A stretch of 64,000 nucleotides of DNA from NCBI GenBank assembly GCA_036521415.1, contig DATDHU010000154.1:1-64000 (forward strand), read 5' to 3'. A model generated the notes under the pieces. The model did no database searches. It was not told the origin of the DNA and saw only the letters and a list, made by a program, of their open reading frames with translations. Each line of letters starts with the position of its first letter. Position 1 is the first letter of the stretch. Shown here one piece after another: positions 58,410 to 64,000 of this stretch. The stretch is from DASXMT01 sp036521415 (GTDB lineage Bacteria; Actinomycetota; Acidimicrobiia; Acidimicrobiales; RAAP-2). Both the position numbers and the translations under genes were made by a program.

Positions 58410-58552
58410 CCATCACTCTGTAGTACATGACCGACATCGTGAGCAGAGCCACCGTCAGCCAGACCTCCAACTTTGGGTGGTCCTCGGTTCACATCGGTGT
58501 GGAGGACTACGACCGCCCTTGTCGGGTCACGTGACCCGACGGTCATCGAACT

Positions 58553-59530
58553 TCAGACGAGAAGCGTCTTGGCAACGGTCTCACGGGCTTCGATCGCAAG
58601 ATGGGCCTTCGCTGCCTCAGCCAATGAGAAGGTTTGGCCCACCAGTGGGACCAGCTGTCCGGCACCCAGTTCGGCGAGAACGGCGTTAAGCAGCCGAGAC
58701 CGGTCGCCCTCGCCGTACTGGAGGTCGGCGATGGTGGTCACGGTCACGCCACGACGCTCCATCTCGCCCGCGTCGATGGGTGCGAACGAGCCACTCGGGG
58801 TGCCGTGGGCCGAGAACCGCCCACCGTCGGCAATCAACCCGAAGGCTTCTCCGCCGGTCGTGCCGCCGACGCCGTCTAGCACGATGGTCGGTCGGCGTCC
58901 ACCGGTGGCGTCAAGGACCGCTTGGGTCCAGCCCGGTTCGCCGTAGTCCACTGCGGCTGCTGCTCCGGCTCCCGCCACGACCTCTCGTTTCGTGGACCCC
59001 CGTGCGGCGCCAACAACGTTTGTTCCTCCGTTGGTGAGCAGTTGTACGAGAAGGATCCCCATGCCGCCGGCAGCGGCCAGGACGAGCGCCCACTCCCCGT
59101 CCTCGGGCGCCGTCTTCTCCAGGACGCGCAGCGCCGTGCTGCCGTCGTGGAGCACTGCGGTGGCGTCGAGGAGGTCTACTCCGTCGGGCACCGGGGCGCA
59201 GTCCTCGAGGTCGACTGCCGCCAATTCGGAGTAGCCGCCGGTGCCGCCGGGTCCGCCCGTGTGCGCCACCACCGGCCGGTCACGCCAGTCGGCGTCGACT
59301 CCGTCGCCGAGGGCGGTAACCGTGCCGCCCACGCCGTTGCCCGGCACGTACGGCGGTCGGATCGGGAAGTAGCCGGCGCCCCTACCGGAACGGATCATGG
59401 TGTCCACGAACAACACGTCACAGGCCGAGGTCGCAACGACGACCTGCCCGGGCCCAGGCGCGGGATCCGGTAGGTCGCGCAACTCGAGGACTTCTGGTCC
59501 GCCGAAGCGTGCCACCTCGACGGCGCGCAT
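58553..59530 (-). CDS. Quinone oxidoreductase-type medium-chain dehydrogenase
   Basis: A 325-residue MDR protein without the structural-zinc cysteines: MRAVEVARFGGPEVLELRDL is the usual N-terminus, PYVPGNGVGGTVTALG the GHE-like region, and LVLAAAGGMGILLVQLLTNG the nucleotide-binding loop. It is an NADPH:quinone reductase/zeta-crystallin-type enzyme. The ATG follows the stop of the upstream PPOX gene after one base, so the two form an operon under the MerR-type promoter at 59968-59998. Confidence 0.92.
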   Translation of the reverse strand: MRAVEVARFGGPEVLELRDLPDPAPGPGQVVVATSACDVLFVDTMIRSGRGAGYFPIRPPYVPGNGVGGTVTALGDGVDADWRDRPVVAHTGGPGGTGGYSELAAVDLEDCAPVPDGVDLLDATAVLHDGSTALRVLEKTAPEDGEWALVLAAAGGMGILLVQLLTNGGTNVVGAARGSTKREVVAGAGAAAAVDYGEPGWTQAVLDATGGRRPTIVLDGVGGTTGGEAFGLIADGGRFSAHGTPSGSFAPIDAGEMERRGVTVTTIADLQYGEGDRSRLLNAVLAELGAGQLVPLVGQTFSLAEAAKAHLAIEARETVAKTLLV

Positions 59531-59531
59531 G

Positions 59532-59960
59532 TCAGGCCACCTCGTTCCCGGTACGGGTGGGGGTCAAGTCCCGCGTCGCGAAGCCCGGGTGGTCAGGGTC
59601 CACATTGAACGAGACGATGCGTCGGGGATGGATCCGGATGATCTCGGGCGCCAGATGGCCTTGCGGGTCGTCGCTGTCAACCGCAGTCTCGGCGACGCCG
59701 CGGATCTCGAGAAAGTGGGCACCTTCCATCGACGGTTCGGTGACCTCATCGACGACGAAGGCCACGTGTGGATTGGCCTGGACGTTGCGGTACTTGGCGC
59801 TGGCGCTCATGTTGAACCCGGTGATGTCGATGGTGCCAAGCGCCGAGTTGTACGCAAAGCCCAGCGGCTTGACCTGAGGGGTCCCGTTCCGGCCCAGCGT
59901 GGCCAGGTGACCACGGGGGTGGCGGGCGAGGAACCGTACTTCCGCTTCGTGAAAGGTCAT
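59532..59960 (-). CDS. PPOX-class F420-dependent oxidoreductase
   Basis: A 142-residue split beta-barrel flavin/F420-binding protein: VRFLARHPRGHLATLGRNGT, then PQVKPLGFAYN, NPHVAFVVDEV and the C-terminal IIRIHPRRIVSFNVD. In the F420-dependent subgroup the IxPxRI motif is typical. It is coupled to the quinone oxidoreductase gene (gap of 1 bp). The start at 59960 is supported by a -10 box 7 bases upstream, which predicts a leaderless message. Confidence 0.87.
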   Translation of the reverse strand: MTFHEAEVRFLARHPRGHLATLGRNGTPQVKPLGFAYNSALGTIDITGFNMSASAKYRNVQANPHVAFVVDEVTEPSMEGAHFLEIRGVAETAVDSDDPQGHLAPEIIRIHPRRIVSFNVDPDHPGFATRDLTPTRTGNEVA

Positions 59961-59967
59961 GGTGAAT

Positions 59968-59998
59968 AGGCTAAAACCTCAAGTGAAGTTGAAGTCAA
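59968..59998 (-). promoter_or_regulatory. MerR/SoxR-type promoter of the PPOX-quinone reductase operon
   Basis: On the minus strand TTGACT (59998-59993) and TAGCCT (59973-59968) are separated by 19 bases. The spacer has a dyad, CCTCAAGT with AGTTGAAG in plus-strand reading (59977-59994), close to the SoxR/MerR consensus CCTCAAGT-ACTTGAGG. Seven bases separate the -10 from the ATG. No MerR gene is adjacent. Confidence 0.75.
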
Positions 59999-60175
59999 GA
60001 CCCTGTGGTGAATCTCAATCCGGGACCTTTGACCCTGCCCGTCCGGGTTGGCTCCACAATCTTGCTATTCCTAATTCCTCGTGGATTGCCAAGCTGGTGG
60101 CGCTGGCTAGCAAGCTGATCGCTGTGCCTTCACACCCCGCCCGGTTCGGTCGAAGGACGCCATTGTCCGTTGTGA

Positions 60176-60385
60176 TCATTTCCTGGCCTTCGTCGAGGAC
60201 CTGCTCACCGCCCCGATCACCGGCGCCATGACCAACCAAAGTCCGATGGTGACCACCATCGACGTCAGATAACCAAAAGGACGAATGCCTACGTCCTGGT
60301 AGACGATTCCCGCAAAGATCATCAACAACCAGGAGCTCACGAAAAACAGAGGACCTGCCGACACCACCTTGAAGAAATCTCCCAC
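60176..60385 (-). CDS. Small two-span membrane protein
   Basis: 69 residues from the GTG at 60385, which has GGGAGG about 9 bases upstream. Two hydrophobic helices (AGPLFFVSSWLLMIFAGIVY and YLTSMVVTIGLWLVMAPVIG) are joined by a short loop and end in SSTKARK. No family recognised. The longer frame to 60418 lacks a start signal. Confidence 0.5.
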   Translation of the reverse strand: MGDFFKVVSAGPLFFVSSWLLMIFAGIVYQDVGIRPFGYLTSMVVTIGLWLVMAPVIGAVSRSSTKARK

Positions 60386-60535
60386 GACTAGACACCTCCC
60401 AACCGCCACAATAGACAACCGTGGTCAGCGATCGGGGAACCCGAATCTGCCGGGACCGGTGGGGCCGCTGGCACGTCCGTGGACCCTTGCGACGGCCACA
60501 TCGGTGACAAGCTGGCGGGGGTGAGAAAAGTGGGC

Positions 60536-60766
60536 TTACTTGATATCAGTAGCTGCTTCAGTCACCAGTATTTTGGCGAGGGTTGTGGACTCGCCAACGA
60601 GCTGATCAAGCGCCGACTTCAGGGCGCTATTCACCCTTTCGCGAGGGAACTCAATCACAAGGTCTTGCCAACTGTCGCCGATTTCCGCCTCAACCGTCGC
60701 CACCAATCGCCAACCAGCCTCGATCCCGTCGTCTCTACTTATCTTGATGGCCTTGAGTCCAAGCAT
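60536..60766 (-). CDS. Hypothetical small protein
   Basis: 76 residues with an amphipathic alpha/beta look (KAIKISRDDGIEAGWRLVAT, then a C-terminal helix LKSALDQLVGE) and normal codon usage. No membrane span, no recognised family. The ATG at 60766 lacks a strong ribosome-binding site. Confidence 0.45.
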   Translation of the reverse strand: MLGLKAIKISRDDGIEAGWRLVATVEAEIGDSWQDLVIEFPRERVNSALKSALDQLVGESTTLAKILVTEAATDIK

Positions 60767-61084
60767 GTCCCGAGACTAAACCACCACTCCGTGCCTGGTC
60801 TTGAGGCGCTGCGCCCCCCCGTCAAGGCCACCGCCACATCCGTCACCGCCACGCCCGTCGCCACCGCAACCAGCTGCGCGACGGTGCCGGTGCTGGACCG
60901 CTCGCGTAATCACGACCGACCTCCCAACCCCGACCGACCTCCCAACCCCGACTGACCTCCCAACCGCGCCGAGGTCGAATTGGATCATCGCGCCCGAATC
61001 CGAGCTGGTCGCACAGCTGGCGCCTGGGGTAGAACCACACTGTCACAAACGGTATAGTGTCGTAGTCTGAGAGGGGGGCAGGGC
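60767..61084. other. Gene-poor stretch with an 18-bp tandem repeat and a promoter
   Basis: No convincing gene. Three copies of an 18-bp unit (core ACCGACCTCCCAACC) run from 60915 to 60968, the third with two substitutions. TATAGT at 61053-61058, inside the short dyad ACACT/AGTGT, is a likely -10 for the leader peptide and kinase at 61085. Confidence 0.6.
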
Positions 61085-61186
61085 ATGAACTACTGGAAGG
61101 TCGTCGTGGTGAGCAGGATGGGACTTGCCCGTGGTCGATCCGTCCACCTCGGCGGCCCCGTTGTCCACCGGGCGCGGCTCCGGTGA
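61085..61186 (+). CDS. Possible 33-residue leader ORF
   Basis: An ATG at 61085, preceded by a GGGGGGCAGGG purine tract, opens a short frame (MNYWKVVVVSRMGLARG at the start, rich in Arg and Val) that ends TGA at 61184-61186. Its stop overlaps the GTG of the next gene as GTGA, the same coupling seen elsewhere in this window. It may only serve to load ribosomes onto the kinase gene, which has no site of its own. Confidence 0.35.
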   Translation: MNYWKVVVVSRMGLARGRSVHLGGPVVHRARLR

Positions 61187-62238
61187 GAACCGAGCTGTCG
61201 CCGCCGTTCGATCCGGTACCGTCACAGTTGGACGACGTGCTCGACATCACGTGGTTGAGCCATGCCCTGAGCTTGCGCCATATGGACTGCCGGGTGCGCG
61301 CCGTCGAAGTCAGCGGCAGCCGCACCACCGTCGCCAGCAAGCACTTTGTCGACGTCGACTTCGAGGACCCCGGTTCACCGCCGGCACCGCGGCGTCTGTG
61401 CATCAAGGCGTACTTCGGGGAGAGCCAAGCGCGATCGCGAGCCGGTGAGTCCGAGGCCCGCTTCTACCGCGACTGTGCGCCAACCACGGCGACCAGGATC
61501 CCTGCCTGCAGCTACGTGGGGTTGGACGAAGAATCTGGATCCTCGATCTTGATCCTCGAGGACCTCAACGCGGCGGGAGCAACCCCGCTGGATGCCCTGC
61601 ATCGGTTCACTCCCGAGCTCTCGGCCGCAACCCTTCGACAGCTCGCCTGCCGGCACGCCGAGACGTGGGGGGACGCCAAGCTCTACGAACCGTGGCTGGC
61701 TCCCCGAATGCTGTCGATATCGCAGCACGTCACATCCGAACATTTGCAGGGACTCCTCGACCGCCCGCGGGCCAACGGCCTCTCGGAGGCCACTCGCACC
61801 GGGACGCGGGTGCTGGCCGCGATGCAGACCGTTGGCCACATGCCCGAGGACTCGCCTCGCTGCATGCTCCACGGCGATACCCATGCCGGCAACATCTTCG
61901 ACAGCGCAGCCGGGCCCGGCCTGCTCGATTGGCAGCTCGTCCAGCGTGGCTCGTGGGCCACCGACGTCGCGTATCACATCGGTTCGGTGCTCGAGACGGA
62001 AGACCGACGACGATCCGAGTGGGATCTGCTGGGTACCTACCTGGACTACCTGGGCGAATACGGCGTCACTGCGCCGGCATGGGAATCGGCGGTCATGGCC
62101 TACCGGCAGCATCTGGCCTACGGCCTCTTCCTCTGGGCCATGACCCAGTACACGCCCGAGGAGCTCACCACGGCGACGCTGCAGCGCATCGGCCACGCCG
62201 TCGAGGACCACGGGACCTTCGAACTGCTGGGTGTCTGA
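61183..62238 (+). CDS. CHK/EcKinase-like phosphotransferase
   Basis: A 351-residue aminoglycoside phosphotransferase-fold kinase. The lysine that orients ATP is probably in RLCIKAYFGE, ESEARFYRD is the helix-C Glu, ILEDLNAAG the hinge, the catalytic loop is LHGDTHAGNIF, and the metal-binding Asp is in LLDWQLVQRGSWATDVAYHI. This pattern matches the CHK kinase-like/ecdysteroid kinase group seen widely in actinobacteria next to lipid or steroid genes. The acceptor is unknown. GTG start, coupled to the short leader frame. Confidence 0.85.
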   Translation: MRTELSPPFDPVPSQLDDVLDITWLSHALSLRHMDCRVRAVEVSGSRTTVASKHFVDVDFEDPGSPPAPRRLCIKAYFGESQARSRAGESEARFYRDCAPTTATRIPACSYVGLDEESGSSILILEDLNAAGATPLDALHRFTPELSAATLRQLACRHAETWGDAKLYEPWLAPRMLSISQHVTSEHLQGLLDRPRANGLSEATRTGTRVLAAMQTVGHMPEDSPRCMLHGDTHAGNIFDSAAGPGLLDWQLVQRGSWATDVAYHIGSVLETEDRRRSEWDLLGTYLDYLGEYGVTAPAWESAVMAYRQHLAYGLFLWAMTQYTPEELTTATLQRIGHAVEDHGTFELLGV

Positions 62239-62323
62239 GCTCGAGCCAGTGAACACGGTGTAGGCCACGTGGGGGACGGACATCCCGGGGACGCGGACGG
62301 CGACCCCCTGAGCGGGGATCCGG

Positions 62324-63937
62324 TCAGCCGCCCTTCAGCCGGTCGCGAAGGACGAATTTCTGGACCTTGCCTGAGGGCGTTCGGGGAAAGTCATCCACCT
62401 CGACCAGGTGCTCGGGCCATTTCTGCCGCGCCAGCCCCGCTCGTTCCAGCTCGACGCGAATCGAGCTGAGGTCGGGAAAAGGATGACCGGGCACCATTCG
62501 GATCACCGCGGCCGCCCGCTCCCCCATCCGGGCGTCGGGGGGGGCCATTACCGCCACCTCTGCGATCCCGCGATGGTGAGTAGGACTTCTTCGACCTCAG
62601 CAGCACTGACGTTCTCGCCACCACGGATGATCACACCCCACGTTCGGTCCAAGATGCAGACATACCCGTCAGCGTCCGGGACTCCGACGTCACCGGTTCG
62701 GTACCATCCGTCGGCATCGAACACGCTGTCCGTGAGGTCTGGATCGGTATAGCCCAAGAAGCACTCCGGGCCCCGAGTGAGGATCTCGCCCGCCTGCCCG
62801 GAGGCAACGTCGATTCCATCGGGGTCTACCAATCGAAACCTCGCAACCCGGGAGCGGCCGCCCGTCGGTGCCCAGCCGCTTCTCGAGTGCGTCGACGTGC
62901 GTGCATCCGGTTATGGAGGTGTGCTCGGTCGACCCGTACATCCGGTAGATGTTGATACCGAGGGCCGTCGCCCGTTCGGTAACAGCCCTCGGCACCGGCG
63001 AACCACCCATCCCTTGATAGGGCAGGTTCTTCAGGTGCTCTTCTCGAAAAGAGGGATGGTCCAACAGGCTGATCAGGAAGTAGGTCGCTCCACCGTTGGT
63101 GGTCAGGTTCTCGCCCAGCATTAAGTCGAGCACGATGTTCGGGTCCCACAGGTCGAGCAGGTGCACGGGCTTGCCCTGGTCGACCGGCACCACGAGCCCG
63201 GCCAGCATGCCGATGGCGTGACTGATCGGGTTGGCGATCAGGACGGGCATGTCGTGTGGCGGTGAGGTGGCGCCGAGTTGCTGCACTTCTGCACCGACAG
63301 TCTGGTGGGAGTGGATGACACCCTTTGGCTTGGAGGTGGTCCCTGAGGTCCATTTGACCAGAGCTGGGGACGCCGGATCGGCAGGCGCCGCGGCGGTGAT
63401 GGGGTCGGCCGCGGCCAGCTCGTCGAACGACGAATATCCGGGCGGGACGTCTTGGCCCACCACCACCTCCATGGTCGGTGGGGCGGGAATCGACGCCAGA
63501 TTGGCCAAGAAGTCCTGCCGGCCGAACCATGAGGCCGTCACATGGACGCGAGGTTCACATTGGCCGAGGATGTAACTGACCTCCCGGTTCCCATAGAAGT
63601 GGACGACTGGCGCGGCTACGGCTCCGAGCAGCGCGGCGCCGTAGAACGTGGCCACACCCTCGATCCAGTTCGGGGTCTGGAAGGACACCACGTCACCGAC
63701 CCCTACCCCCAAACGGGAGAGTCCGCCGGCCACCCGGCGGGACAGGTCCAACAGTTCGCCGAATGTTCCGCGCCACGGGCGGGTGGCGGAGTGGACGACA
63801 AAGGGCAGGTCGCGATGAGCCGACAGGCTCTCGGCCAACCTCTGGCCCAGAGCCTGTTCCGTCCACCACCCCGCGGCGAGAACGCGCCGACGATTCTCGT
63901 CGGGCGTGACCCGTAGCACCCAGTTCCCAGCGCCCAT
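62324..63937 (-). pseudogene. AMP-dependent acyl-CoA synthetase with two frameshifts
   Basis: About 538 residues in an ANL-family adenylating enzyme, split over two frames. The first frame (63937 to about 62840) has the P-loop VKWTSGTTSKPKGVIHSH, MYGSTEHTS and DGRPLPGCEV. At about 62835-62837 an extra T in a TTT run moves the frame to RLVDPDGIDVASGQAGEI, DADGWYRTGDVG and RGGENVSAAEVEEV. At about 62580 a missing C restores the first frame for RTPSGKVQKFVLRD with the catalytic Lys. Two single-base indels in short runs could be real decay or sequencing errors. If the sequence is right, the enzyme is dead. Confidence 0.85.
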
Positions 63938-64000
63938 TTCAGAAGTCCGTTGTCAATAGCCCGATTGGCGTCGATCGAGAGGTTGCAGAGCTCGGCGCTT
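63938..64000. other. Window edge, unresolved
   Basis: The last 63 bases lie upstream of the acyl-CoA synthetase start. On the minus strand they may hold the end of another gene, but three frames give short tails with no recognisable motif. Confidence 0.3.

Noticed and set aside
60843..61406. A 187-residue minus-strand frame over the 18-bp repeats
   Set aside because: It is low-complexity, has no ribosome-binding site and overlaps the kinase gene.
1..64000. tRNA, rRNA, riboswitch, insertion sequence or prophage genes
   Set aside because: No cloverleaf, transposase, integrase or phage structural pattern was found by reading the sequence; a tRNAscan and Infernal run would settle it.

Overview
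The window is very GC-rich, densely packed actinobacterial chromosome. I think it comes from an Acidimicrobiia-type organism. The reasons are a hopanoid operon in the actinobacterial order, F420-type enzymes, many leaderless starts, several redox and regulator gene pairs, and a decayed secreted protein built from 42-residue GYWLVASDG...FGDA repeats, a type I associate with that class. The class assignment is an inference; no rRNA or marker gene is present. I found no tRNA, rRNA, CRISPR array, insertion sequence or prophage.

Layout. 1-3.9 kb: the end of an SDR, a TetR/luciferase-like monooxygenase pair and three small genes. 3.9-7.2 kb: an arsenic locus, arsR diverging from arsI, an aquaporin and a FAD disulfide reductase. 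7.2-10.5 kb: a KimA-like permease with an OB-fold tail, and a crotonase. 10.5-22.3 kb: an eight-gene hopanoid operon on the minus strand (hpnC, hpnD, hpnE, prenyl synthase, shc, an hpnG-ispH fusion, hpnH, dxs). Its genes overlap by a few bases or nearly abut, it is preceded by a 38-bp inverted repeat, and a regulator carrying both a MerR and a TetR helix-turn-helix lies upstream. 22.5-26.7 kb: a polysaccharide deacetylase, an SDR, the broken secreted repeat gene with a duplicated 5' end, and a CMD/AhpD-like protein. 26.9-31 kb: an MFS pump with its TetR, a dienelactone hydrolase and a RES/Xre-type toxin-antitoxin pair. 31-35.9 kb: a MerR gene and an MFS pump that share one operator type, a DUF1275 protein, a Ddn-like F420 enzyme and an SDR. 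36-42 kb: exported and membrane proteins, a third MFS pump, and a universal stress protein diverging from a MarR gene. 42-50 kb: GntR/BNR-repeat pair, a YkgJ-type cysteine-cluster protein, an aldo-keto reductase, TetR/SnoaL pair, an M20 peptidase remnant, a diadenylate cyclase and a nucleosidase. 50-54 kb: a sugar ABC importer. 54-64 kb: assorted single enzymes, a stress-regulator pair (HATPase and STAS), a CHK-type kinase and an acyl-CoA synthetase broken by two compensating frameshifts.

How the genes work together. The hopanoid operon contains its own isoprenoid supply steps (Dxs, IspH, prenyl synthase), squalene formation through HpnC/D/E, cyclisation by Shc, and adenosylhopane formation and cleavage by HpnH and HpnG. 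The arsenic locus would cleave organoarsenicals (ArsI) and could release arsenite through the aquaporin. Several drug-pump genes sit next to their own regulators, and their operators can be read directly. A recurring feature is a TANNNT-like box 6-7 bases before the start codon, which predicts leaderless mRNAs.
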